Source of the DNA: Paenibacillus crassostreae
GTDB lineage: Bacteria > Bacillota > Bacilli > Paenibacillales > Paenibacillaceae
Assembly (NCBI RefSeq): GCF_001857945.1
Contig: NZ_CP017773.1
Location: forward strand, 1 to 64,000
Reading direction: 5' to 3'
Length of the DNA stretch: 64,000 bases
Each line of letters begins with the position of its first letter. The stretch's first letter is position 1. Positions 1 to 9,193 of this stretch are shown here, piece after piece. The position numbers and the translations under genes are program-made. Under the pieces are notes generated by a model, which was not told the DNA's origin, made no database searches, and saw only the letters and a program-made list of their open reading frames with translations.

Positions 1-17
1 AGTAAGGGGCTGATTTT

Positions 18-1076
18 GTGAATTTCGATAATCAGTCAGCAGTCGAGCGAAGGGACCGTTTGAGGGAGGAAGGGAAAATTGAACTTCCTCTCAACGTTGA
101 CACCAAAAAATATGTTTTTTCCATGATTAAATATCGGGATTTAGTTGTTTCGTTACCTCTTCTTACAATTGGTCTCCTGATATTATGGTATCTGAATACT
201 ATCGGTTATGCATTTAGCGCTCAACTCCTTGTCATTTGTCTATCACCTTGGGGAACTTTCTTGCTCATACTAACCCTACATCATCCGGATCGAAAGAATA
301 TTACCTTTTTTACCCATCGGGTTATATGGCGAATCCAATTCAACCGTAGACAGAAACTATTTGTCTATACGAAAGGTGATTTTATGAGTAATAAACAAAA
401 GAAAAGTACTGCTAAAGACATAAGGGAACAGCTTGGTATTAAGAATATATATTCCGAATGTTATGAGACGACAGATAACCGTTTTGTAAAAGTTATTCGC
501 GTTTCAAGCGTCAATCTTTCATTACTAAATAAAAAGGAAAAAGCAAAGATATTCCGAGCGTATGAAACGTTTCTTAATGATTTACCACGGGCAATGTTGC
601 CACTGCAAGTTAGCCAAATTGCCCAGCCCATCAACCTGACCAATTATGGTCGATACGTTGACGATCTAATGAATAAAGAAGAGTCTTATCCCAAGACAAT
701 TCTCGCCAAAAGCTACTTGCGATATATAGACGATATTCAAAAATCAAAGAAGATGGTTACGAGAAATAGATATGTGATTTTAGCACGTCCCTTCAATGTA
801 CTCACTCGTAAAAAAGTGTTGGGAGAACTTGAAAGAGATGTAAAGATTGTTAGCACACAAATTGAGAATATGCTCGGTGGCCGATACGAATTAAAAGCTA
901 AGGTTTTAGACAATGAAGAGTTGTTTCATTTAATGTTCGCTTGTATAGATTATGAGAATGCACAAGTAAACTTTAGCTTTAAAACCTCCTTATTCTCTCC
1001 TCTAACAGTGGGAGAACGTACTTATGATGAAATGGACAAGAAATGGACGAAGATAAAAGCGGATCACATTATGTAG
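18..1076 (+). CDS. TrsD/VirB3-like conjugation membrane protein
   Basis: This 352-residue protein opens the transfer operon and starts at a GTG with AAGGGG upstream. Two adjacent membrane segments lie near residues 42-60 and 66-87, followed by a long hydrophilic, lysine-rich cytoplasmic part. Two N-terminal membrane helices directly ahead of a VirB4 ATPase is the layout of the VirB3/PrgI-type inner-membrane components of Gram-positive type IV secretion systems, including the TrsD position in staphylococcal trs operons. The role is inferred from topology and position, since I see no catalytic motif. It ends just before virB4 begins, so the two are probably co-transcribed. Confidence 0.6.
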   Translation: MNFDNQSAVERRDRLREEGKIELPLNVDTKKYVFSMIKYRDLVVSLPLLTIGLLILWYLNTIGYAFSAQLLVICLSPWGTFLLILTLHHPDRKNITFFTHRVIWRIQFNRRQKLFVYTKGDFMSNKQKKSTAKDIREQLGIKNIYSECYETTDNRFVKVIRVSSVNLSLLNKKEKAKIFRAYETFLNDLPRAMLPLQVSQIAQPINLTNYGRYVDDLMNKEESYPKTILAKSYLRYIDDIQKSKKMVTRNRYVILARPFNVLTRKKVLGELERDVKIVSTQIENMLGGRYELKAKVLDNEELFHLMFACIDYENAQVNFSFKTSLFSPLTVGERTYDEMDKKWTKIKADHIM

Positions 1077-1096
1077 GGATAGAAAGGGGAGTAAAA

Positions 1097-2965
1097 ATGG
1101 CCCTGTTTTCTAAAAAGAAAAAGGAAACATTAGAGTCTTCTTATATTGGTTACAATGACAATATTTTAAATTTATTGTCACCGGACTCCGTGCAAGAAGA
1201 AGAATCCTATGTGCGGTCCGGCGCTAATTTCACACGTACTCTTGTTGCCGTCGAATATAGCGCAATTCTGAACCAAGAACACATTATGAATTTGAATGAT
1301 CTAAGCGAGAATATAAGTGTTGTGCAATTTTTGACGGAATACGATTCTGCTGAAGTTAGAAAGCAGCTATCAGAGTCTATCAAACAGAACCGGCAAAAAG
1401 CAGACTCCAAATACGTAAATGATGCTGGAAAAGCTGAAGCTGAAGCTGAGATTGATAGCGCACGTATGACGTTAAATCAATTAAGTTACAAAAATGAACG
1501 GATGTATATGTTCCAGATGCTCATACACATTGTTGCAGCAGACATAAAAGAACTGGAAAGTTTAACCCAGCTCATTAAATCTGTAGTTGGACCTTTTACT
1601 AAAACAGTTACCCCTATGACGAAGCTAAAAGATGCGTTCGACAGCTTTCTACCGTTAGGAAAAAATAAAGTCTTTGAGCTTACTTACCGGCCGATGAACG
1701 CAGAAGCTGTCTCATTTTTCTTTCCTTTTCACGAAAATGAGATCTTCGATCAGCACGGAATAATCAAAGGTCGTAATATTACTACAGGAAATGTTGTCAT
1801 TGTCGATGATTCCAAGCTTCACAATAAACATGAGTTTGTTATTGGAATGTCAGGTACGGGGAAAACGACCTATCTCTTTGCAAGTATGATGCGTAAGTGG
1901 ATGCTTGGAACAATTATCCGCACGATAGATCCAAAAGGTGAGTTTGGAGCGATTTATAAAAGTCTTGGTGGCGAATGGGTGAAGTTCAGCTTCAATGGTG
2001 GTAGTATCATTAACCCGTTTGATATACCAGCAATTAGTGTTGAAGCTCAGGTCGAGATGGAGAAACAGGGAATGTCTGAAGGTAATCCACTTCTTTCTAA
2101 AATAAGCACACTGTTAACCATGTTTAAGCTCATGTTTCCGAATATGGACGATTTACAGGAAGATATTTTGTCAAAATATCTCATTGAGCTGTATGCAAAA
2201 TTTCATATCAATGAGCAAACAAACATTCAAAAGCTTAAAAATACAGACTTTCCGATCATGCGAGATCTGTTGATTTTCTAGCAGAAAAAAAGGAATCAGG
2301 AGAAGAGGAATTTACAAAGATAGCTGACTTTCATACTATTTTATATGCCTACTCGGAGGGTCTTTTTGCAAAAATTTTGAACGGCTATACAAACGTAGAT
2401 ATTAAAAACCCATTATGTAACTTTGATATTTTAGAGCTTCAGCATAAGCCAAAACTTCAGCGTGTCGTTTACTTTCTGCTCCTTTCGCATATTCAATATG
2501 AAGTTATTAACGGCAACAAGTCGGAATCCCAGCTTTATATTGATGAAGCACATATTATTGCCGATCCGAAAGTTCCTCTTGCTATGGAATACCTATACAC
2601 CGCTATGAAAATGCTTCGTTCATTTAATTGCGGAATTACGCCGGCTAGTCAATCTATAAAGGACTTTTTATCAGCGAGGGATGAACAAAGAAATTATGGT
2701 GAAGCAGTCATTAACCAGGCAACACAGAGATTTTACCTACCTATGGCTGATACAGAGGTTGATTATTTGGAACGAGAAATGAATATGCAATTTTCAGAGG
2801 AAGAAAAAACGGCAATTACGGTCATCGAAGGCCGAAAAGATGATGAAGCTGGGAAGGGTATATTTTTTTGTTGGATCTAAGAAAATCAAGTTGCATGTTG
2901 TCTTGACGGATGTTGAAAAGCAACTATGGTTTGATAAAAAGCCATTTAGTGAAGTGATCGTATGA
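1097..2965 (+). pseudogene. VirB4/TrsE-family conjugation ATPase, frameshifted twice
   Basis: This is the energising ATPase of the conjugation channel. The start is ATG 1097 (MALFSKKKK) behind GAAAGGGGAG. Walker A (GMSGTGKTT) is near nucleotides 1846-1872 and Walker B (LYIDEAH) near 2535-2555. The first frame stops at TAG 2279-2281, but homologous sequence (ARSVDFLAEKKESGEEEF) continues in another frame, as if one G were missing near 2269. A second break is in the seven-T run at 2863-2869, after which a third frame encodes SKKIKLHVVLTDVEKQLWFD and ends at 2965. It overlaps the next gene by four bases. The breaks may be real decay or homopolymer sequencing errors. Confidence 0.8.
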
Positions 2966-4056
2966 ATGAAATTTTAAAACAAGGCCTTCTGTACAAGGCC
3001 AAATATTATATTTTGATTATAGTCGTTGTTGCAGCGGTTGTAGCGCTTATCTCGGCTATTATGGCCGCGCTAGTGGATGATAATAGTGGTGGATCGGGTC
3101 CAGGCATAGCACCGCTGCTTTGTACGCCTGGGGCAGTGAACATGGCAGCAATTGATAAGAGATTTGAAGATGCTGGCGTGTTTGCCGGGAAGCAAGAGAT
3201 ATTCATTCAGGCTGCGAATGAAAACGGAATTGATCCTATTTTGCTTATGTCAATAGCCATGCACGAATCTACTTACGGAAAATCATCGGCGGTAAGGGAA
3301 AAAAATAATCCTGGTGGACTAATGCGATCAGACGGGAAAGGACTTATGAAATTCTCTACCCTGGATGAAGGAATACAGTTCATGGCTGGTAATTTAAATA
3401 GACTCTACATTTCGCAGGGTTTAGTGACTATTGAGACAATTTGGTAATAAATATGCGCCAGTCGGGCTAAGAATGATCCAAATAATCTCAATTCTCATTG
3501 GATACCAACAGTTACGAAAATTGCGAATACATTTGGGGGGCTATCAGCGAACTGTATACAACTTGCAACGGGAGACTTTGCTTATCCGATTACCCCGCCT
3601 TTAACCGTTACATCCCACTATGGTATGAGAACACATCCGGTTACGGGGATGCCTTCAACGTTTCACAAGGGAACGGATCTGGACTGTAGCATAGGTGATC
3701 CGATTTACGCTGTGGACAGCGGATCTATCGTAGTCGCAATTAAATATGGTGGTGGAGATTACGGACATCATATCATCATTGACCACGGAAGTGGATTCAC
3801 GTTGTACGGCCACATGACAAACGTCTCGGTTAACATTGGACAAAATGTTACTAAGGGCCAAAACATCGGAACATGTGGAAAAACAGGACGTGTAACTGGG
3901 CCACACTTACATTTTGAGATACAGACTGGAGAGATTTACGGGACAAGAGAAGATCCTTGGCCTTTCTTAGATAGTATAGGAATGAGCGAAGATGAATCGG
4001 ATCCAGGAGATGAAGGAGCTGAAGAACCTACAGTCAAGGGAGATGGAGATGAATGA
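2962..4056 (+). pseudogene. Conjugal cell-wall hydrolase: lysozyme-like plus M23 endopeptidase
   Basis: A membrane-anchored peptidoglycan hydrolase, the TrsG/VirB1-like component that opens the wall for the channel. A membrane segment lies near residues 14-38. It is followed by a glucosaminidase/lysozyme-like domain (LLMSIAMHESTYG with the likely catalytic Glu, then NNPGGLM) and an M23 domain with its zinc ligands (HKGTDLD and GPHLHFEI). The frame is broken by TAA 3445-3447. One extra T near 3445 and one missing G near 3466 compensate, so the downstream M23 part is back in the original frame. Repairing both gives one protein of about 364 residues. The start overlaps virB4 as ATGA. Confidence 0.8.
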
Positions 4057-4616
4057 AAAAAGGATGGATCATGCTACTGCTAGGTATCGGACTGGCGGTA
4101 TCCCTTGGCTGGGGATTCCAACAGTATACAGATCTACGGTTGACTAAACAGGAGCTTAGCTCGTATAAGGATATAGAAAATTTAAATCAAAGATCTGAGG
4201 ATTTCGCTCGAGCTTATGCTAGAGGTAAGCACAAAGAATATTTGACTAAAGCCGCGATCCAGCAGTTTGCCAAACAGGATACTCGTGAAAAAGGGTATGA
4301 GAATTTGGATATAGAGGATTCGGGACTTAATGAAGTGGAGCTAAAACAGCTATTCACGAAAAGGACTATAAATAAGGAGAACCAGGCTGAATCATATGCG
4401 ACAATGCGTTTGCAGTATGATGTGGGTGGGACAGATTCTCCAACAGATGATTATATACAAACCTTTTCTGTACATTCATTTTGGATGAAAGAAGACGGAA
4501 TATGGAAAGTGAATGATGTTAATATCTCTCTCACAGGGGATAGTGCCGACGACGAGCTAAGAAGACAAGCTCAGGAAGCGTTAGAAAACGCTACGAAGGC
4601 GAGGGACAGTGAATGA
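4053..4616 (+). CDS. VirB8-like conjugation protein
   Basis: A 187-residue protein with an N-terminal signal anchor (residues about 5-22) and an extracytoplasmic domain. The domain ends in a strand-rich segment (FSVHSFWMKEDGIWKVNDVNISL), as in NTF2-fold VirB8/TcpC-type proteins, which scaffold the channel. It starts in an ATGA overlap with the hydrolase gene and itself overlaps the next start, so it lies within one translationally coupled operon. Assignment rests on size, topology and position and is not a confident family match. Confidence 0.5.
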   Translation: MKKGWIMLLLGIGLAVSLGWGFQQYTDLRLTKQELSSYKDIENLNQRSEDFARAYARGKHKEYLTKAAIQQFAKQDTREKGYENLDIEDSGLNEVELKQLFTKRTINKENQAESYATMRLQYDVGGTDSPTDDYIQTFSVHSFWMKEDGIWKVNDVNISLTGDSADDELRRQAQEALENATKARDSE

Positions 4617-4879
4617 AGCTATCGCCAAGTCAACGTGCAAAGGTGTTGAAAACATCCCAAAAAACGCTAGCTGTGTTAGATAAATTATTTAAGGTCTTAA
4701 TAAAGATTTATGAGCAACCCGTGGAAAAAGCTAAACGTCAATTTTATCTAGAATACAAAATGGAAATGACAGAGGATGAAGTTAGAGAGTTGAGATACCG
4801 AATTACGCTTTCATGGAGTGTTGCCGTCTTTATCGTGTTATTCCTGATTTTTTTTATCGGGAGGTCAGGACTGAAATGA
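4613..4879 (+). CDS. Small conjugation-operon membrane protein
   Basis: An 88-residue protein with a basic N-terminal half (many Lys/Arg) and one C-terminal membrane helix near residues 66-84. It overlaps both neighbours by four bases (ATGA at 4613 and 4876), a strong sign that it is translated. I do not recognise the family. Its place between the VirB8-like and VirB6-like genes suggests a small structural subunit of the secretion channel. Confidence 0.55.
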   Translation: MKLSPSQRAKVLKTSQKTLAVLDKLFKVLIKIYEQPVEKAKRQFYLEYKMEMTEDEVRELRYRITLSWSVAVFIVLFLIFFIGRSGLK

Positions 4880-5904
4880 AATTCAGTAAATGGTTATCTA
4901 GTATCCTGTTAGTCTTAATCGTTGCAACATGTGCCTTTCCATCAATAAGCTTTGCGGAGGAAGGAGATTACTATGAAGAGTATGAAGCCTTTTTTGAAAA
5001 TGCTCCGGAGAGTTACAAAGACTTTATTAAAAAATATGATCCCTACGAACGGACAGTCAGTTGCGGTCGATTTGAAGTATCATGTCACGTTTATAAGATA
5101 GCTTTGGATTCCGGTGTATCTGCGATGGATTTCATTAAGGATTTGATGAAAAAGACGGTCATATCCCCAACGGATATCGTAGGGAATACATCATATCAAG
5201 CCTATAAAGATGGCATATTCGCTTTATCGAAGATCGTTCTTGCTATATTTATCGCTTTTAATGCTGCTAAAATAATGAGCTTGCGGATGGGCGATGCAGA
5301 TGATGGAGCAACCGTGTGGAATGAGAAAATAGTTTCTCTTGTTGTCAGTGCATTTTTCCTTTTTGTTTACGATTCAATCATCGAATGGATTTTACATGCT
5401 CAAGAGCTGATGATGCACGAAATTATAGATACCATAAACAGTGAGGAGATGATAATAAATATAATTAACAATATTTTAATGGGACCAGGACTTTTTGCAA
5501 TCATTGTGATACTAATCATTGGGATCATGCTTATCGTACTCATGCTTCAACTATTTTATCGCACGGCCTTTGTAGCGATATTGTATATCGTTGGACCGAT
5601 AGCCATCGCAACAAAAATTAATGATACTTATAATTTCTTTGACTTTTGGCTTAAAAATTTTGTAATTGCCTTTGTGACGTTGGCACTACAGCTCATATCT
5701 ATAGCGGTAGGGCTTAACCAATTTTTGATTCCACCTTCCTATTTTGGGGATACGTATCATTTGTTCTTAGGAGCAGCATTTTTCATACTCTCTATGACTC
5801 TACCAGGAATTTTAGGACAATGGGGATTTAGTACCGGCTCGGCTCGATCTGTTGCATCAGGTGCTAAGTCTGCAGTTAAGTTGATGGTTATGAAGCGTAG
5901 ATAA
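4876..5904 (+). CDS. VirB6/TrsL-like polytopic channel protein
   Basis: A 342-residue membrane protein. The start is ATG 4876, overlapping the upstream stop. It has a signal peptide (about residues 1-27, cleaving after ISFA), an extracytoplasmic segment with two cysteines (SCGRFEVSC), and five or six membrane helices in the second half, including a long hydrophobic stretch around IIVILIIGIMLIVLMLQLF. It ends in a basic tail. This is the usual build of VirB6/TrbL-like inner-membrane channel subunits in Gram-positive transfer operons. A longer reading frame from 4813 exists but lies inside the previous gene and lacks a ribosome site. Confidence 0.65.
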   Translation: MKFSKWLSSILLVLIVATCAFPSISFAEEGDYYEEYEAFFENAPESYKDFIKKYDPYERTVSCGRFEVSCHVYKIALDSGVSAMDFIKDLMKKTVISPTDIVGNTSYQAYKDGIFALSKIVLAIFIAFNAAKIMSLRMGDADDGATVWNEKIVSLVVSAFFLFVYDSIIEWILHAQELMMHEIIDTINSEEMIINIINNILMGPGLFAIIVILIIGIMLIVLMLQLFYRTAFVAILYIVGPIAIATKINDTYNFFDFWLKNFVIAFVTLALQLISIAVGLNQFLIPPSYFGDTYHLFLGAAFFILSMTLPGILGQWGFSTGSARSVASGAKSAVKLMVMKRR

Positions 5905-5931
5905 TTAATCAAAATAAAGGGGTGGTTCGGA

Positions 5932-6585
5932 TTGAAGAGATTCTTCATCTTAGCAACAGTGTTGATAATTGTTTTGTCCGGATGTAGCAAAGATAGTCCA
6001 GCGAATAAAATGACGTCTATACAGCAAAATTCTCCAGTCGAGGGTGGCGGTGAAGTGCAAGAACCGGTGCGAGAATCGGTTTTTAAAAATGAAGACGTTG
6101 ATAAGGCAAAAAAATTAGCTCGGGAGTACGTAGCAATCATAACTTCATTTCATGGCCGTAAAGCTCATACTACCCAGGATATTGATAACTTGCAGAGTGA
6201 AATGAGTATAAAAATTAAGAATAGTATTCCAATTCACTCACAGTCAAGGGTTACGAGATTGAGTGGAACGGAACGCAATGAGGACGATATTTTAGAGCTA
6301 AGTGCTTCACGAATGAGCATATCCAGTGATGAAGCAAAGGAAGTCTATTATAAACATATTAATGTGAGTGAATTGATTATATTTATGGAATATACAATAC
6401 CCGGAAAATATGCGAAAAACGAACCAAAACAATATCGCATACGTTTTGTGAAAACGATGGATAATCAAGTACAGATTATCAAAGATGGATTTTTTATAGG
6501 TGGTCCGGATTTAGAAAAAAAAGACCAAGAAGATAGCTATTCATTGGACAAAAATAAGTTGAAGAATGAACTTCAAATTCAATGA
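5932..6585 (+). CDS. Conjugation-operon lipoprotein
   Basis: A 217-residue predicted lipoprotein with a TTG start at 5932 behind AAAGGGGTGG. The signal peptide ends in the lipobox LSGC, with the cysteine near residue 18. The mature part is hydrophilic with a charged C-terminus and shows no enzyme motif. It sits 27 bases after the VirB6-like gene and 15 bases before the EssB-like gene, in the same orientation. It is likely a surface-exposed accessory subunit of the transfer apparatus. Exact role unknown. Confidence 0.6.
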   Translation: MKRFFILATVLIIVLSGCSKDSPANKMTSIQQNSPVEGGGEVQEPVRESVFKNEDVDKAKKLAREYVAIITSFHGRKAHTTQDIDNLQSEMSIKIKNSIPIHSQSRVTRLSGTERNEDDILELSASRMSISSDEAKEVYYKHINVSELIIFMEYTIPGKYAKNEPKQYRIRFVKTMDNQVQIIKDGFFIGGPDLEKKDQEDSYSLDKNKLKNELQIQ

Positions 6586-6600
6586 AAGGAGTGAAAATGA

Positions 6601-8220
6601 ATGCAAACTACTGTCAATAAATACGGCGAAATTGAAGTGGTAGGTAATGAGGTGCAATATAGTATACCTCTTGCATATGCCGATTTTGATAATCTGGACG
6701 ATCTTGAAACTGCATATAAACAAAAGGGTATATCCTTATCTCCTTTTAAAAATTATCTCTTCGCTCACGATCTGACGCTTGTTACAAATCGGCTTGTATT
6801 CACCTATGACCTTCAGGACATGAAATCATTTTATTATTTAAGACAAATGTACTTTGAAGACCAAATTTATTATTTTCGTTCCTTCATTGATCTGGCCAAA
6901 AACAATTCAAATACACCGATATTATGGGATAAAAACAATATTTTTGTGGATCTAACAGACGGCACGATTAAAGCCCTCGTATTTGAGTTTGATGGCCATC
7001 GGCTTTATAATATTCCTCCAACATTAGATGGGTTGAAAGAAGTGATTTTACTTTCTCTGACTTCGCTCTTTCGTGTTCTTGGGAAACCGCGGCTTGTGGA
7101 CTTTATAGATCAGCGAGATAAAGTTATTCGTTTTGCTGAGCAAGTGCTTAGAGCTTCATCAATACAAGAGGTTGAACGTGTTTTAGAGGAAACCGTTGTG
7201 AATGTCGAACGTGAAGAGGAGATTCGGCGCGAGTATGAAGAAAAATTAAAAGGAATGAAATATTTGGAAAGGCGCAAGGAAATTCATAAGAATAAGGCTG
7301 CTGGTAAATTTGTGGCCGCAACTTCAACTGAATTTGCAGAAAGGTCTAAACGGGGCTTGCGTTCCCAAAATGATGTGGTTCAAACCATAAGTAAAAAAGA
7401 AAATCAGGAGGAAAAGCAAGGTTTTTTTAGCTCAAAATACTTTTACCTGGGTTCAGCCGGGATTGCAGCTGTCATCCTAATTGTCAATATTTTCACACCT
7501 TCTGATCCGGACGTTAAGGCATCTCCTACGGAACAAGTACAAGAACAAAAAACGGAAGGAAAGCTATCCCTGAGCTCGGAGCAAGTACAAGAACAAAAAA
7601 CAGAAGAAAGGCTATCCTTGAGCTCGGAGCAAGTCGCTGATATATACCGGAAGTCAATTGCCGGGGAAAACAAAGAAGCCCTTATCATCCTTGAGCAAGT
7701 TGGATATGAAAATCTGGTCGCAACTGAACAGAAACATATGATCCAATTGTATGAAAAAGAGGGATTGTATGAAAAAGTGTTGCAGCTTGACCCCAATCAG
7801 GCTGAGTCTGTTGTAAGCAAATTGATTGAAAGTAAACAAACGGATAAACTCAAAGGGTTACAGTCTCAATTTAAGGAATTACCACCGGTTAACTATGAAG
7901 TCGCTTATATGACAAGTAAATATGATACTGTGATTGGTCTTGCAGGCGATATTGATCTTACGGATAGCGTTCTTGCCGATAGAAGAAGAAACCAGCTATT
8001 AGTAGCCTACCTTTGGTCAGGATTAAACCAAGAAGCTACTAAATTAGCTGGTGAAGATACTGTAATGAAAGAAAGAATTATACGTTTTGGTGAAAGTAAC
8101 CAGCGAATTAAGGAGCTTACAAATAAAATAAGTGCAGCTCAGAATAAAAATGATGATAAACAAGTGATAGAGCTAAAGCAGAAGATTGAAAATATTAAAG
8201 CAAACTTGAACAGAATATAA
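6601..8220 (+). CDS. EssB/YukC-like pseudokinase membrane protein
   Basis: A 539-residue protein. The N-terminal half (ILWDKNNIFVD, then IPPTLDGLKEVILLSLTSLF) resembles the pseudokinase domain of EssB/YukC, the core membrane subunit of type VII secretion. A charged coiled-coil-like region follows, then a single membrane helix near residues 279-298, then an extracytoplasmic C-terminal helical domain. Just after the helix is a 48-bp in-frame tandem repeat (QVQEQKTE...LSLSSE). In this transfer operon it presumably works with VirB4 and VirB6. The family call is by pattern only. A generic TrsF/TrsJ-type transfer protein is the alternative. Confidence 0.5.
   Translation: MQTTVNKYGEIEVVGNEVQYSIPLAYADFDNLDDLETAYKQKGISLSPFKNYLFAHDLTLVTNRLVFTYDLQDMKSFYYLRQMYFEDQIYYFRSFIDLAKNNSNTPILWDKNNIFVDLTDGTIKALVFEFDGHRLYNIPPTLDGLKEVILLSLTSLFRVLGKPRLVDFIDQRDKVIRFAEQVLRASSIQEVERVLEETVVNVEREEEIRREYEEKLKGMKYLERRKEIHKNKAAGKFVAATSTEFAERSKRGLRSQNDVVQTISKKENQEEKQGFFSSKYFYLGSAGIAAVILIVNIFTPSDPDVKASPTEQVQEQKTEGKLSLSSEQVQEQKTEERLSLSSEQVADIYRKSIAGENKEALIILEQVGYENLVATEQKHMIQLYEKEGLYEKVLQLDPNQAESVVSKLIESKQTDKLKGLQSQFKELPPVNYEVAYMTSKYDTVIGLAGDIDLTDSVLADRRRNQLLVAYLWSGLNQEATKLAGEDTVMKERIIRFGESNQRIKELTNKISAAQNKNDDKQVIELKQKIENIKANLNRI
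7531..7626 (+). repeat. Two 48-bp in-frame tandem repeats in the EssB-like gene
   Basis: Units 7531-7578 and 7579-7626 are nearly identical and each encodes a 16-residue motif (E-Q-V-Q-E-Q-K-T-E-x-x-L-S-L-S-S). A third partial copy begins at 7627. They fall in the extracytoplasmic linker just after the membrane helix, where length changes would be tolerated. Confidence 0.85.
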
Positions 8221-8241
8221 CTCGGTCAGGGGGAGGATGAT

Positions 8242-8535
8242 TTGCATAAGAAAAAATATATCCGGAGCCTTGATGAATTAGGTAGATTTGTTGTTCCTAA
8301 ACAAATTAGAAAAGATCTGCTTCTAGGTGAAAGGCAAATGCTGGAGGTCCATTGTGATGGCGAGAAAATAATAGTAGAAAAGTATGATAACCTGGAACCC
8401 TGTTTTATAACAGGTGAATCAACTAAGGCTAATCATACCTTTGCCTTCGGACATGGAAACTTAACTTTAAGTCCTGAAGGTATTGAGAGCTTACTTGGGC
8501 AACTTGAAAAATTTAAAAAGTCACAAACCGATTGA
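8242..8535 (+). CDS. AbrB/SpoVT-family transcriptional regulator
   Basis: A 97-residue protein starting at TTG 8242 behind GGGGGAGG. The N-terminal 45 residues match the AbrB swapped-hairpin DNA-binding fold (IRSLDELGRFVVPKQIRKDLLL, then EVHCDGEKIIVEKY). The rest resembles the C-terminal multimerisation region of longer AbrB/Abh/SpoVT proteins. It follows the EssB-like gene by 21 bases and closes the transfer operon, so it may tune transfer-gene expression during transition-state growth. Target genes are not visible. Confidence 0.85.
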   Translation: MHKKKYIRSLDELGRFVVPKQIRKDLLLGERQMLEVHCDGEKIIVEKYDNLEPCFITGESTKANHTFAFGHGNLTLSPEGIESLLGQLEKFKKSQTD

Positions 8536-9193
8536 CTATGAACAATCCTTCGAGAGCCTTGAAAATCCTCTGTTTATAGAATATGGGTACTCTATGATAT
8601 TAAATGTGATTGGAAAACTAAAAAAAGCGGCTCGTTCTGAACTGCACCCCAATTGTTAGACACAATCTAACAATTGGAGGTGCAGTTTTTTCATGAGTAA
8701 ATTTACTGTTGAACATTGAACTAATGGAGAGGTATGCATAATTGTAAACTATATAATTCCAAAATATGTTATATGCGTGGTGCGCTTATCATGTAATCTC
8801 TTGAAGATGAAGGGATAATACGAAATTTATCGAATTATAGAGCATACGCTGATCAATAGTTAAATGATGCCAATAAGCATAGGTTCAACATTAAATAACC
8901 GTGAAATAACTAGGTTACTGAAGTCTGTGTAGCATGTAAAGCACCGAAATTCACTTGCAACAGAAATCTAAACTCATGTCAGAATCAAAGATATCCGTCA
9001 CATCCAGAATCGATGAATCGCATGACAGATCTTGTTTCAGATGAATAGTTTCGTTTATCACTCTTCGCAGGAGACTTAAGCGTACTCGTTATCTATTTGT
9101 ATAAGAGGGATAAACGAATGCGTGGATTAGTAGTTATCAGAAATTGGCGCAAATCAAACAGACAACAAGATAATAATCTAAAGGAGTAGAAAA
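8536..9193 (+). other. Gap with truncated reading frame and IS remnant
   Basis: Directly after abrB a shifted frame (TTG 8504 through about 8637) reads coherently (YEQSFESLENPLFIEYGYSM) until it runs into an IS3-type end at about 8637. It may be a gene cut off by that insertion. From 8730 to 9117 I see no gene. A 23-codon frame at 9118-9189 overlaps the ribosome site of the next gene and is probably incidental. Confidence 0.4.
8637..8722 (+). mobile_element. Left-end remnant of an IS3-family element
   Basis: The segment begins with CTGCACCCCAATTGTTAGAC, typical of IS150-type IS3 ends. It contains a near-perfect hairpin (CAATTGTTAGA at 8650-8660 with TCTAACAATTG at 8666-8676, extended by CTGCACC/GGTGCAG) followed by six T, then ATG 8694 with MSKFTVEH and an immediate stop. 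MSKFTVE is a common OrfA start in this IS group. The rest of the element is gone. The hairpin would also terminate readthrough from the transfer operon. Confidence 0.6.

Noticed and set aside
9118..9189. 23-codon frame before the membrane-protein gene
   Set aside because: It overlaps the ribosome site of the next gene and has no site of its own.
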